From the NCBI GenBank assembly GCA_017483765.1, contig JAFUVE010000051.1:1-37414 (forward strand): a DNA stretch of 37,414 nt, written 5' to 3'. The DNA is from Bacteroidaceae bacterium. GTDB lineage: Bacteria > Bacteroidota > Bacteroidia > Bacteroidales > Bacteroidaceae. The notes beneath the pieces were generated by a model, which saw nothing but the letters and a program-made list of their open reading frames with translations, ran no database searches and was not told the DNA's origin. Below, piece by piece: positions 9,101 through 17,292 of this stretch. Numbering within the stretch: position 1 is the stretch's first letter; every line of letters begins with the position of its first letter. Made by a program: the position numbers and the translations under genes.

Positions 9101-9469
9101 CTCATGGACGCCAGCGCGGGTCACGCCCTCCACAAGGACATCCTCAAGGCATGGACAGAGACCAACACCAACTCCAACGTTCCCCGCTTCCAGGTGGAAG
9201 ACTCTTACATGGCAGCCGGAACAGACCGCTGGCTCACCAGCGCCTCTTACCTCTCACTGGCCAACATCACACTCGGCTACTCCTTCCCTAAGAGCGTACT
9301 TCGCGCCATCGGTCTTGAAGGCCTGAGAATCTACGGCGTAGCCGACAACGTATGGCTCTGGTCGAAGCGTCAGGGTCTCGACCCTCGTCAGAGCATCACA
9401 GGAAGTGTGACCAACACCTACTACAAGCCCATCCGCACCATCTCTGGCGGTATCACTGTTACATTCTAA
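6200..9469 (+). CDS. SusC-like TonB-dependent outer-membrane transporter
   Basis: A 1089-residue protein with a signal peptide ending at GMAFAQ. A carboxypeptidase-regulatory-like domain follows (about residues 23-105, starting KTVNGTVYEEETGEPIMGA), then the plug domain (about 110-225, with GSAAVVGSEEIDKTQV, IRGVNSI and VLKDAASSALYGARGGNGVI), and a long beta-barrel ending in aromatic GGITVTF. This is the SusC layout: the transporter takes nutrients captured by the SusD lipoprotein across the outer membrane using TonB energy. No N-terminal STN domain is seen, so control by an anti-sigma partner is unlikely. It is first in a run with SusD, a lipoprotein and an M6 protease. The substrate is not readable from sequence. 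Confidence 0.95.
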   Translation: MGKKLCLILTLCFLSVGMAFAQKTVNGTVYEEETGEPIMGATIRVDGTSMGATSDVNGNFVIQNVPNSASAVTITYLGMEDLNVAIRPGMKVYMKTDHKQLDEVMVIAYGTAKKSAFTGSAAVVGSEEIDKTQVTNAIDALKGKASGIQINTASGQPGSTPTIRIRGVNSINAGLSPLIVLDGSPFDGDLNQINPIDVESMTVLKDAASSALYGARGGNGVILITTKKGKRGEAAKITVDAKWGSNSKAMPEYKVIKSPAKYYEVWYSGLNRYAQNGLGYTPEEAWKWANDVLIDDNVFGLGYNVYNVPAGQYMIGADGKLNPNATLGNVVTRGGQQYYLTPDDWEDEIYSNALRQEYTVSATGSTDKSNYYASFNYLDNEGIAAASDYKRLTSRLKADYQIKPWLNVEMNAAYSHYNQNALGDDGSSGSSGNAFAFSNIAPIYPMYIRDANGNKIYDPTSRMIRYDYGDGTVTSFRPYLSQANPISANKLNINNTEGNTFNGTGTIKLSLPLGFTVYSINNVYLDEYRGTETTNPFFGQYSDLRGQAYKSHRRTWSVNYQQRVNWNHSFGLNNFDVMIGHEYYNTYGYGLSAYKNNQFSVYNTELNGAVIMGSANSSKSRYNTESWLGRIMYDYDTRYFGSFSLLRQGSSRFDPSDRWGTFWSIGAGWLINKEKWFNAKWVDELKLKMSYGENGNDYIGSYQYIKTYTIVNSNDNVAIVPADHGNPKISWEKNGKFNVGIDFSFWNGRLSGTVEYYNNTTKDMLSWVPFPVTYGWSGQYDNVGNMKNNGIEFDLKGDIIRSRDFTWSAYLNFTTNHNEITKLAEQRKSWYDEIQRYGYSSGSYFYTEGKSRYSYWTKKYAGVDKETGETLFLMNVYEKDENDNDIYYDKKGNKIEDPATFNGEKHRKIIGTTTTTTYNDGDYYICGDMLPDVYGGFGTALKWKGIDFSVDFQYQLGGKVYDGTYAGLMDASAGHALHKDILKAWTETNTNSNVPRFQVEDSYMAAGTDRWLTSASYLSLANITLGYSFPKSVLRAIGLEGLRIYGVADNVWLWSKRQGLDPRQSITGSVTNTYYKPIRTISGGITVTF

Positions 9470-9501
9470 TATAAAAACGTTACATAAAAAAGTATAGACG
9501 T

Positions 9502-11142
9502 ATGAAATACTTCAATAAAATATTAGTTTTCGCGGCACTTGGCATCGGGGCAACCGCACTCACCGGCTGTCTTGACGAAACCGAGCCTGAATCAGCAACC
9601 GTCACACAGAAACAGGTGGAGAACTCCACTTTGGCAACTGAGGCTGCCGTTCTGGCCATGCCAGCCTATTTCAATCATTTCGACGATGCCATCGTCGACC
9701 GTGGATGGCACTATCCGTTCGGATATGGCGCCAACATGTACATCCGCGACCTGATGACCGGTGACATGGGACACGACAAGACAAACTATGCATCCCACTT
9801 CTACTACTGGGCTCAGAACAAATACCAGGGCGACGGATATGTGTTCTGCCAGTACGTGTTCAACTACTACTATGGCTTCGTGCTCACCATCAACACAGCA
9901 ATCGGCGCAGTGGATCCTGAAAACGCCACCGACCAGCAGCTGGGATGGCTTGGTGCCGCCTACGCGTTCCGTGCCCTCGCCTACCTCGACCTTGCTCGCA
10001 CCTATGAGTTCCTGCCAAACGACAAGTTCCCTGACGGCAAGAACAAGGACGGCAACATAGTGACCAACCTGACTGTTCCAATCGTGACCGAGAGCATGGC
10101 AGTGGAAGAGACGATGAACAACCCGCGCGCCAAGCGTGAGGACATGTTCAACTTCATCCTCTCCGACCTCGACAACGCAGAGAAGTACATCGTGAACCTC
10201 CACAACTACGTAAACAACACCCTGCCTGACATGGCTTGTGTATACGGACTGAAAGCCCGTCTGTACATGTGGGTGGAAGACTATGCCAACGCTCAGAAAT
10301 ATGCCCGTCTGGCCATCGACAACGCCCGCGTGCAGCCGATGACAGAGGATGACTGCCTCGACCCGGCCACAGGCTTCAACACGATCAGCAAATGGATGTG
10401 GGGTTCTCAGCAGACGAAGGAGGACGACACCGTTTCTTCAGGTATCATCAACTGGACCTCATGGCTCTCGAACCAGACCACATTCGGATACACCGGATTT
10501 GCAGAGGCCAACATGCCTTACAACGTTATCGACCAGCGTATGTACGACCGCATCAGCAACACGGACTTCCGTAAGCTTGAGTTCCTCGCGCCGGAAGATT
10601 CTCCGCTCAGGGCTCTGAACCGTCTGATTCCTGGCACCGAGGCGGCAATCAACGAGAACATGACACCGCTCGCTGCGCTGAAGTTCCGTCCGAACGCAGG
10701 AAACTACAAAGAATACACCACTGGTGCCGCTTCCGCATACCCCGTGATGCGCGTGGAGGAGATGTACTTCATCGAGGCTGAGGCAGCAGCACACCAGAAC
10801 CCTGAGCAGGGAAAGCAGCTCTGCATCGACTTCATGAAGAACTACCGCGACCCGAACTACAACATCGGCCAGGCAGTCGATCTCATCGACGAAATCGTGT
10901 TCCAGAAGCGCGTGGAGCTCTGGGGCGAAGGACAGACCTTCTTCGACATCAAGCGACTCAACATGTCTGTGACCCGTGGATATTCAGGCACCAACTTCTA
11001 CAGCACCGCACGTCTGAACACCGTGGGACGTCCGGCATGGATGAACTTCGTGCTTATCCGCAGCGAGGAGAACGTGAACAAGGCCGTCGTGGGATGGAAC
11101 AACCCCGACCCGTCAGACCTCTACACGCCTTGGACTGAGTAA
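9502..11142 (+). CDS. SusD-like nutrient-binding outer-membrane lipoprotein
   Basis: A 546-residue partner of the SusC protein, 32 bp downstream. The N-terminus has a lipoprotein signal with lipobox ALTGC (Cys23), followed by acidic DETEPES, which fits surface export. The SusD/RagB pattern is present: helical TPR-like segments such as GAAYAFRALAYLDLARTYEF, then the C-terminal PVMRVEEMYFIEAEAAAH and FQKRVELWGEGQTFFDIKRL motifs. It would sit as a lid over the transporter and bind substrate. No glycoside hydrolase is nearby, so a sugar substrate is not indicated. Confidence 0.95.
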   Translation: MKYFNKILVFAALGIGATALTGCLDETEPESATVTQKQVENSTLATEAAVLAMPAYFNHFDDAIVDRGWHYPFGYGANMYIRDLMTGDMGHDKTNYASHFYYWAQNKYQGDGYVFCQYVFNYYYGFVLTINTAIGAVDPENATDQQLGWLGAAYAFRALAYLDLARTYEFLPNDKFPDGKNKDGNIVTNLTVPIVTESMAVEETMNNPRAKREDMFNFILSDLDNAEKYIVNLHNYVNNTLPDMACVYGLKARLYMWVEDYANAQKYARLAIDNARVQPMTEDDCLDPATGFNTISKWMWGSQQTKEDDTVSSGIINWTSWLSNQTTFGYTGFAEANMPYNVIDQRMYDRISNTDFRKLEFLAPEDSPLRALNRLIPGTEAAINENMTPLAALKFRPNAGNYKEYTTGAASAYPVMRVEEMYFIEAEAAAHQNPEQGKQLCIDFMKNYRDPNYNIGQAVDLIDEIVFQKRVELWGEGQTFFDIKRLNMSVTRGYSGTNFYSTARLNTVGRPAWMNFVLIRSEENVNKAVVGWNNPDPSDLYTPWTE

Positions 11143-11155
11143 TAAATTGCATCAA

Positions 11156-11192
11156 GGGGGATTCCATTGCCCCGATGGCAATGGAATCCCCC
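11156..11192 (+). promoter_or_regulatory. Perfect 16-bp intergenic hairpin after SusD
   Basis: GGGGGATTCCATTGCC (11156-11171) pairs fully with GGCAATGGAATCCCCC (11177-11192) around a 5-nt loop. No T-run follows, so it is not a standard terminator. It lies between the SusD stop and the next start codon at 11226, and may protect the upstream SusCD mRNA or lower downstream expression. Confidence 0.75.
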
Positions 11193-11225
11193 ATCATAAA
11201 CAAACTAATTAATAAACCACAGCAT

Positions 11226-13247
11226 ATGAAAAAATATTTCAATTACAGTCTGATGCTGATGCTTGTAGGCCTGCTCTTCGCATCCTGTGCGGATGAATAC
11301 AAGAGCTACACGCCTGCAAAGATTGACACCGACCAGGTGTATTTCAGCAAAGATCTCAGCCATGACTTCGACCTCGAAGACTTCGACGAGACGGAAATCA
11401 CCATTCCTGTTTCCCGTCAGAAGACAGACAACGAGCTTACCGTACAACTGGGACTCATAGACCCTCAAGACACCGTCTTCACCCTGAAGACCAAGACCAT
11501 CACATTCCCGGCTGGCGCAGCCACTGCCAACGCAGTCGTCACTTTCGACGCCAGCGAATGGGACTACGACGAGTTCAAAACAGGATCCATCTATATCGTA
11601 GACGATGTAATCGAGCCGGAAGAGCTCGTGCTGCCTGAAGACCCAACTGCAACCGACTCCACAAAAACTGAGAATGGTGCAGCAAGAAGAAAGGCACAGG
11701 AGCAGACGAACACTCCCAACCCTCAGTACACCACACAGTGGGGTGACCACAGCTTCTACTTCATTGTTGGCGTGCCTGCACCGTTCGAGACTGTAGGTAT
11801 TGGTACATTCACAGATGCATTCTGGGAAGAGGGAACGTGCGACGTGCAAATCCTGCGCAACACCGTTAACCCGAACATCTACCGCATCGTTGACCCTTAC
11901 GGAAGCTTCGGACAGTCATACTACGACGACAACCGTACAATGAACCTTGACATCGAGATCCTCAAGCCGGGCGACAAACTCGGTGATGTTGAGATCACAC
12001 AGGAAGACCTCATATTCTACTCACTTTTCAACACAGGATATTACCACAGCACATACGGAGATTATATACAGCTTGTACACCCGTACTACTTCGGATTGGC
12101 AGAGTCTGACTTCGTTTACAACAAAGTCGTGGCATACCAGGAAGATGGAACTCCAGGAGAGATCAACATCGCTCCATTCTACTACATTGCCAAGATTCGG
12201 AATGGATGGGACAACATGAGCTCAATGGGCGTCATGAAAGTGGTATTCCCGGGATACGAGCCGAAAGACTTCTCGCTCGAGATTCTGCATAAGGGTATCT
12301 TCACCAACCTTGAGGAAAAACCGTATGCAGTGGTTGCTGCAACATTGGGTGAGGATGTCGAAACTGTCAAGGCTGTCGTAATTGGGGCCGATGCCGATCC
12401 CGACGCAGTGGCTGACGCCATCGAGGCCGGAGAACTTGAGGCGGCTGACATCGACATCACGAACCTCGACAACATCCTCGTAGAGATTCCTGAGGACCTT
12501 ACTGGAAAACTCCAGGTTATCCTCGTTGTTATCGACGCGGACGGAAAGACTCAGAATTTGGCTTCTGCCAACTTCGAGTACTACGGCAATGGAGACGCCA
12601 ACCCTTGGGTTTCACTTGGTAAGGGTCTCTATACCGACAACTTCGTCGCACCACTTTTTACTTCTACTGGTGAAACGCCGGTAGCAGTTGGTCCATACGA
12701 AGTGGAAATTCAGGAAAGCAAAGAGATTCCGGGACTTTATCGATTGATCAACCCGTATGCCATCGGAGTACACCCTTGGTGCACAGAAGAAGACTCTTAC
12801 ACGCCTACTAACATCGAAATCAACGCAACCGACCCGGAAGCAGTCTACATCCTGCCTCAATCTACAGGACTTGACTGGGGTAAAGGAGTTATGACCATAG
12901 CCTCTGTCGGTGGAGACGATCTTCAGGCAGGCGAAGACAAGGAGGCTCTGAAAGCAGACGGCAAATTTGGCAAGCTCGAAAACGGAGTGTTCTCGCTGCC
13001 TAATTTCCAACTCGAAAGTGGAAGGATTTATCAGGGATACATCTATATGGGAACGAGTGGATATTACGCTGGTGTTGAAGACGGATTCAGCCTTGTATTG
13101 CCTGACGCCGTCACTGCTGACGCACGCAAACGCGCCGCTGCCATTAACAGCTGGACGTCTATGGTTCGTCAATTCAGCGGAAAGAAAGTGTTGAAGAGAG
13201 ACCGCTGTCCTTTAACTTCCATTCAGATCACCAGAACAGAGAGATAA
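11226..13247 (+). CDS. Surface lipoprotein of the SusCD locus, function unknown
   Basis: I choose the ATG at 11226 because MKKYFNYSLMLMLVGLLFASC is a clean lipoprotein signal with Cys21; the upstream in-frame start at 11175 would begin inside the intergenic hairpin. The 673-residue product is acidic. A region near residues 145-165 is rich in Thr, Glu and Pro. After it come two related blocks (around GIGTFTDAFWEEGTCDVQIL and LGKGLYTDNFVAPLF), each continuing to YRI/YRL-x-(D/N)-PY, which look like tandem beta-sandwich modules. The position after SusD suggests an auxiliary substrate-binding or surface protein, similar in role to SusE/SusF. I do not recognise a specific family. Confidence 0.75.
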   Translation: MKKYFNYSLMLMLVGLLFASCADEYKSYTPAKIDTDQVYFSKDLSHDFDLEDFDETEITIPVSRQKTDNELTVQLGLIDPQDTVFTLKTKTITFPAGAATANAVVTFDASEWDYDEFKTGSIYIVDDVIEPEELVLPEDPTATDSTKTENGAARRKAQEQTNTPNPQYTTQWGDHSFYFIVGVPAPFETVGIGTFTDAFWEEGTCDVQILRNTVNPNIYRIVDPYGSFGQSYYDDNRTMNLDIEILKPGDKLGDVEITQEDLIFYSLFNTGYYHSTYGDYIQLVHPYYFGLAESDFVYNKVVAYQEDGTPGEINIAPFYYIAKIRNGWDNMSSMGVMKVVFPGYEPKDFSLEILHKGIFTNLEEKPYAVVAATLGEDVETVKAVVIGADADPDAVADAIEAGELEAADIDITNLDNILVEIPEDLTGKLQVILVVIDADGKTQNLASANFEYYGNGDANPWVSLGKGLYTDNFVAPLFTSTGETPVAVGPYEVEIQESKEIPGLYRLINPYAIGVHPWCTEEDSYTPTNIEINATDPEAVYILPQSTGLDWGKGVMTIASVGGDDLQAGEDKEALKADGKFGKLENGVFSLPNFQLESGRIYQGYIYMGTSGYYAGVEDGFSLVLPDAVTADARKRAAAINSWTSMVRQFSGKKVLKRDRCPLTSIQITRTER

Positions 13248-13270
13248 TCCAACTATTCTAATCTGACAAT

Positions 13271-13308
13271 AAGGGGGTGTATCGTCTTTTCTGACGGTAC
13301 ACCTCTTT
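13271..13308 (+). terminator. Hairpin between the lipoprotein and protease genes
   Basis: AAGGGGGTGTATCG (13271-13284) pairs with CGGTACACCTCTTT (13295-13308) with three G-T pairs; two further pairs can close the loop. A T-rich stretch (TAAATCTTTC) follows. It resembles an intrinsic terminator or attenuator 24 nt after the lipoprotein stop. The next gene starts at 13326 with no visible promoter between, so read-through is likely. Confidence 0.6.
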
Positions 13309-13325
13309 AAATCTTTCTAAAAAAG

Positions 13326-15776
13326 ATGAGAAAAAACATACTTTTAGCTATCTTACTGGCCTTCGCTGCCGACTGCATGGCCGTTCCCGCCTTCCCCGCC
13401 AAATCGAAAATGAGGAAGAAGGACGGAACCACCGTTGAGCTCACGCTCCGCGGCGACGAGCATTTCGCATTCTACAGCAGCAATGACGGACAGTACTACG
13501 TGAAACGCGACAAGAAATTTTTCGACATCACTGCTGAGCAGATAACTGAGCAATGGACAGCCCGCAAGCAAACCCACGAGCAACAGGAGAAGTCATCGCG
13601 ACGGAAAATTAAGAGACTGCCCGAGGTGCGCGAGTATAAAGGGAAGAAGAAGGGCGTGGTCATTCTCATTGAGTTCGACGAACAGAAATTCTCAGTCTCT
13701 AATCCGGCAGCCCTCTACAAGCAGGTGTTCAACCAGAAAGGCTACAAGGGCAACGAGATGACAGGATCCGTACGCGACTACTTCCTCGAGCAGAGCTACG
13801 GACAGCTCGACATCGAGTTCGACGTGGCCGGTCCGTTCAAGGCAGAGAAGTCTATGTCGTACTACGGCGCCCCCAACGGCAGCAACAACGACACCCGCCC
13901 TTGGGAAATCGTGATTGAAGGATGTAAGGCTGCTGACAAGGAACTCAATTTCGCCGACTACGACTGGGACGGCGACGGCGAAGTGGACCAGGTGTTCGTC
14001 ATCTACGCAGGATACGGACAGAACTACGGCGCATCGGAATACACCATCTGGCCCCATGAGTACTTCCTTGGCGCCAGGGCCCTTCAGTTCAAGCTCGACG
14101 GAACACTCATCAACACCTATGCCTGCAGCTGTGAGCTCTATGGAAACGAAGGAACGCAGCTCGACGGCATCGGAGCCGCCTGCCATGAGTTCAGCCACTG
14201 CCTCGGACTGCCCGACATGTACAACACCTCTGCCGGGACCGCCAACGGGATGATGGACTGGGACGTGATGTGCCAGGGCAGCTACAACAACTACGGACGG
14301 ACTCCTGCCGGATTCACCGCCTACGAGCGGATGTACAGCGGATGGCTCACACCTGTGGAGCTCAAGGAAAGAACGTCGGTGACAGGCATGAAGCCCCTCG
14401 CCACCACGCCTGAAGCATACATCCTCTACAACGACAACCACCCCGATGAGTTCTACATGCTCGAGAACCGACAGCTCGTGGGATTCGATGCCGGACTTAG
14501 CGGACACGGGCTCATCATCACCCACATCGACTACGACCACGACAGCTGGGCCAGCAACGATGTCAACTCCAACAGTGCACACCAGCGATGCGCGGTGGTG
14601 CCGGCAGACAACCAGTCCATGCTCACCGCAGAGTCATTGGCCGCCGACCCCTTCCCGGGGACAAAAGGGGTGACGCAGTTCAGCCGGTTCACCTCGCCGT
14701 CCATGACCCTCTTCAATGAGGATGCCGACGGCAACAAATATCTCAAGAAGCCGATTGACAGCATCACGGAGGACGGAGAGCTCATCTCATTCGTGGCCTG
14801 CAGGCCGGAGCTGGGAAAACCGACAATCACTGACAGCAAGACAGCAGGCGACTACAGCTGGACCGTCAAGTGGGACGCCGTGGCCGACGCCGTGGGCTAT
14901 GAGCTGGAACTGACGGAACAGCCGGTGGCCAGACACGACCTCGAGACATGCCGGATGCTCGAGGAGGACTTCTCTGGATTCTACTCCAAGTCGAACGGAC
15001 TGAGCGACGTGTCCTCCAAAATTGCCACCTACATCACAAACAGCAAAGGATGGGCAGGAAGCAAACTGTTCACATCACCGAACCTCCTGCGTATCGGAAC
15101 GAGCACGGCTACGGGATATATCAACAGCCCGACTTTCGATTTGCCTACAAGCGGAGAAATCACCGTCGTCATCGGTGTGGAACCCTTCGACGCCAACACC
15201 AAGGCTGAAGGGAGTGTCAGATTCATCACCAACTCAGGAACCACGGCTGAAGCATTCAGTTTCGAGAAAGCGGGAAAGCAAGTCTTCCACTTCAATTCAC
15301 GCGACACTCGATTCCGTGTCGGAGTCTCACCTGTTGCACGTATCTACCTCAACTACCTCGCCATCTACGAAGGCACCTTCACGGAGGAGGAGCTGGGCAT
15401 CGAAACTTCCGAGCCCGCCGAGGCGAAGAGCCGCATCGGCAGACGCAAGGCGATGGAGACCCTCACCTACTCCACTTCCGACACGCAGTACACCTTCAAC
15501 GGACTGACTCCGGGCAGCACCTACTTCTGCCGCGTGCGCACCGTGGGAGAGGTCAACAAGTCGGAATGGTGCGAGGAAATCAGCTTCGTGCCTGAAGGAG
15601 AGCTTCTCAAAGGTGATGTCAACTGCGACGGAAAAGTCGACATCAGCGACATCGTCGCCATCATCAACTGCATCGCCGGAACGGCATCCTATTCACGTGC
15701 CGACGTCAACGACGACAAGAACGTCGACATCTCCGACATCGTGGCGGTCATCAATATCATTGCAAACCAGAGTTAA
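13326..15776 (+). CDS. Secreted M6-family metalloprotease with C-terminal dockerin-like repeats
   Basis: An 816-residue exported protease. The signal peptide ends near DCMAVPAFPA. The M6 domain includes GVVILIEFDEQKFS, RDYFLEQSYGQLDIEF and the zinc site HEFSHCLGLPD (around residue 288). A fibronectin-like part follows (with YTFNGLTPGSTYFCRVRTV). The last 55 residues hold two calcium-loop repeats, GDVNCDGKVDISD and ADVNDDKNVDISD, which is the dockerin type I pattern seen at the C-terminus of many Prevotella secreted enzymes. It is last in the SusCD run, so it may cut proteins whose fragments the transporter imports. A 9-bp minisatellite begins four bases after its stop codon. Confidence 0.9.
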   Translation: MRKNILLAILLAFAADCMAVPAFPAKSKMRKKDGTTVELTLRGDEHFAFYSSNDGQYYVKRDKKFFDITAEQITEQWTARKQTHEQQEKSSRRKIKRLPEVREYKGKKKGVVILIEFDEQKFSVSNPAALYKQVFNQKGYKGNEMTGSVRDYFLEQSYGQLDIEFDVAGPFKAEKSMSYYGAPNGSNNDTRPWEIVIEGCKAADKELNFADYDWDGDGEVDQVFVIYAGYGQNYGASEYTIWPHEYFLGARALQFKLDGTLINTYACSCELYGNEGTQLDGIGAACHEFSHCLGLPDMYNTSAGTANGMMDWDVMCQGSYNNYGRTPAGFTAYERMYSGWLTPVELKERTSVTGMKPLATTPEAYILYNDNHPDEFYMLENRQLVGFDAGLSGHGLIITHIDYDHDSWASNDVNSNSAHQRCAVVPADNQSMLTAESLAADPFPGTKGVTQFSRFTSPSMTLFNEDADGNKYLKKPIDSITEDGELISFVACRPELGKPTITDSKTAGDYSWTVKWDAVADAVGYELELTEQPVARHDLETCRMLEEDFSGFYSKSNGLSDVSSKIATYITNSKGWAGSKLFTSPNLLRIGTSTATGYINSPTFDLPTSGEITVVIGVEPFDANTKAEGSVRFITNSGTTAEAFSFEKAGKQVFHFNSRDTRFRVGVSPVARIYLNYLAIYEGTFTEEELGIETSEPAEAKSRIGRRKAMETLTYSTSDTQYTFNGLTPGSTYFCRVRTVGEVNKSEWCEEISFVPEGELLKGDVNCDGKVDISDIVAIINCIAGTASYSRADVNDDKNVDISDIVAVINIIANQS

Positions 15777-15780
15777 AAGA

Positions 15781-15888
15781 CTGGTCGGACTGGTCGGACT
15801 TGTCGGACTTGTCGGACTGGTCTGACAAGTCGGACGGGTCGGACGGGTCGGACGGGTCGGACTGGTCGGACTGGTCGGACGGGTCGGA
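15781..15888. repeat. 9-bp minisatellite array C, 12 units of the GTCGGA family
   Basis: Twelve units of C-(T/G/A)-(G/T/A)-GTC-(G/T)-GA run without indels, starting just after the M6 protease stop and ending about 40 bp before the four-helix-bundle start at 15931. The orientation is the same as arrays A, D and F. It is intergenic, but the unit is open in most frames. Confidence 0.92.
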
Positions 15889-15930
15889 CTATAATAATCT
15901 AAAACAAAAAAACAAAAACAAAAAAACACT

Positions 15931-16641
15931 ATGCAAACAACTTTTCTTCAGAACAATGGCGGATACCGGAAGCTTAGAGTATATAAGGTAGCTGAAATCA
16001 TTTACGATATAACTTTCTATTTCACTCAGAATTACCTGAACCATGGTGACAGAACAATAGACCAAATGCTGCAGTCAGCACGTTCCGGTAAACAAAACAT
16101 TGCTGAAGGAAGTAAAGCATCTACAACATCCCGAGAAACAGAGATAAAACTCACAAACGTGGCAAAAGCAAGCCTGGAAGAACTTCTCATTGACTACGAA
16201 GATTATCTAAGAACAAGACAACTCACTCAATGGGACACAAACCATCCTCGATATGCTCCAATGAGAGAATATGCAAAAGGCAATCGCATTGAAAACGAAT
16301 ATAACAACCTTCTCCAAAAACTTGATGACGAAGAAATTGCAAATCTTTGCATTACACTTATCAACCAAGCTACATATATGCTTAGAAAATTGATTGAAAA
16401 ACAGCAACAACAATTTCTACAAAATGGAGGCATACGAGAACAAATGACAAAAGCAAGAGTCGAGTATAGAAAGAATCAGACGGGTCAGACGGGTCAGACA
16501 AGTCAGACGGGTCAGACGGGGCAGACTGGTCAGACAAGTCAGACTGGTCAGACAAGTCAGACAAGTCAGACTGGTCGGACAAGTCAGACTGGTCGGACTG
16601 GTCAGACTGGTCCGACAAATCACAGCCTTCCCCAAAACTAA
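15931..16641 (+). CDS. Four-helix-bundle (S23/Avd-like) protein with repeat tail, paralog 1
   Basis: A 236-residue protein. Residues about 12-170 match the four-helix-bundle family that includes 23S rRNA intervening-sequence proteins and the Avd accessory protein of diversity-generating retroelements: GDRTIDQMLQSARSGKQNIA, then KLTNVAKASLEELLIDYEDY, then LINQATYMLRKLIEK. Residues about 185-230 are a Gln-Thr-Gly/Ser repeat encoded by 9-bp array D. The gene is bracketed by array C upstream and array D inside its 3' end. Its closest relative in the window is at 21707, with a quite different tail. I see no promoter match; it may depend on read-through from the protease. No reverse transcriptase is near. 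The function is unknown; related proteins form basic pentamers that bind nucleic acid. Confidence 0.85.
   Translation: MQTTFLQNNGGYRKLRVYKVAEIIYDITFYFTQNYLNHGDRTIDQMLQSARSGKQNIAEGSKASTTSRETEIKLTNVAKASLEELLIDYEDYLRTRQLTQWDTNHPRYAPMREYAKGNRIENEYNNLLQKLDDEEIANLCITLINQATYMLRKLIEKQQQQFLQNGGIREQMTKARVEYRKNQTGQTGQTSQTGQTGQTGQTSQTGQTSQTSQTGRTSQTGRTGQTGPTNHSLPQN
16481..16615. repeat. 9-bp minisatellite array D inside the four-helix-bundle gene, 15 units
   Basis: Fifteen units of C-N-(G/A)-GTC-(A/G)-GA, mostly the GTCAGA variant, give the Gln-Thr-Gly/Ser tail. The DNA orientation equals arrays A, C and F, but the reading frame differs: array F in the phage gene is read as Ser-Asp-Gln on the other strand. 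Confidence 0.92.
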
Positions 16642-16711
16642 AACAAAAGACACTCTTTTAGCTCTTTACCTGTTAATTAAAGTTAACAAACTAAACAAAA
16701 CAATCAAATAG

Positions 16712-16743
16712 TTTGTCAACTATAATTATAGTTGCTATATTTG
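16712..16743 (+). promoter_or_regulatory. Promoter with embedded BlaI-type operator
   Basis: TTTG (16712-16715), a 20-bp spacer and TATATTTG (16736-16743) form a Bacteroidota promoter. The spacer holds a perfect 18-bp palindrome, CAACTATAATTATAGTTG (16717-16734), between the -33 and -7 elements. A repressor bound there would block RNA polymerase, and the first downstream gene encodes a BlaI-family repressor, so autoregulation is the natural reading. Confidence 0.8.
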
Positions 16744-16805
16744 CAGCGTAATTTCATTTATCGCTAAAAAAAGCGGACTTTGTTCCGTCAGAAAGAACAC
16801 AAATT

Positions 16806-17207
16806 ATGAGCAACAAAGACTACAAGGAACTGACCCCGGCAGAACTCGCCGTCATGCGCATACTTTGGGACAAGAAGCAGGCACTCGCCCGCGACATACT
16901 CAACGAGATGCCGGAACCCAAGCCAGCCTACAACACGGTGTCAACTGTCATACGGGTGCTGGAAAAGAAAGGATTCGTAGGACACAAAGCCTACGGAACG
17001 ACCTACGAGTACTTCCCCCTCGTACCCAAGCGTGAATACACGTCCAACTTCCTGCAGAGCATGATGCACAACCTCTTCGGGGGGTCAAAAGCCGCCTTCA
17101 TGTCGTTCTTCGCAGAGGAAGAGTCCATGACGCAGGAGGAAATCTCCGAGCTCGAGCAGCTCATGCAGAAAGTGGAGGAAAGAAAGAAAGTGAATAGTGA
17201 ACAGTGA
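16806..17207 (+). CDS. BlaI/MecI-family transcriptional repressor
   Basis: A 133-residue winged-helix repressor. The DNA-binding domain is in the first 75 residues (LTPAELAVMRILWDKKQALA, and the recognition helix AYNTVSTVIRVLEKKGFV). A helical dimerisation part follows, with EEISELEQLMQKVEERKK. In this family a membrane M56 peptidase responds to a signal and inactivates the repressor by cleavage. The next gene encodes such a peptidase. Its likely operator is the 18-bp palindrome in the upstream promoter. No beta-lactamase gene is present, so the regulated process may be envelope-related rather than antibiotic resistance. Confidence 0.92.
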   Translation: MSNKDYKELTPAELAVMRILWDKKQALARDILNEMPEPKPAYNTVSTVIRVLEKKGFVGHKAYGTTYEYFPLVPKREYTSNFLQSMMHNLFGGSKAAFMSFFAEEESMTQEEISELEQLMQKVEERKKVNSEQ

Positions 17208-17240
17208 ACAGTGTGGTTACCAAAGCACTCTGTTTTTTTT

Positions 17241-17272
17241 AAGTTACAAGACGCCCCACGGGGCGTCTCTAC
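17241..17272 (-). repeat. REP-like palindromic element, copy 1
   Basis: A 32-bp element with core AGACGCCCCAC/GGGGCGTCT. Its reverse complement is identical to copy 2 at 19128-19159, so the M56 gene sits between perfect inverted copies. Further copies are at 29647, 31968 and 32297. Confidence 0.85.
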
Positions 17273-17292
17273 TCAACTTTAAACTAAAAAAA

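Noticed and set aside
17197-17292. N-terminal extension of the M56 protein overlapping the BlaI stop
   Set aside because: It runs through a REP palindrome, and the normal membrane-helix start is at 17293.
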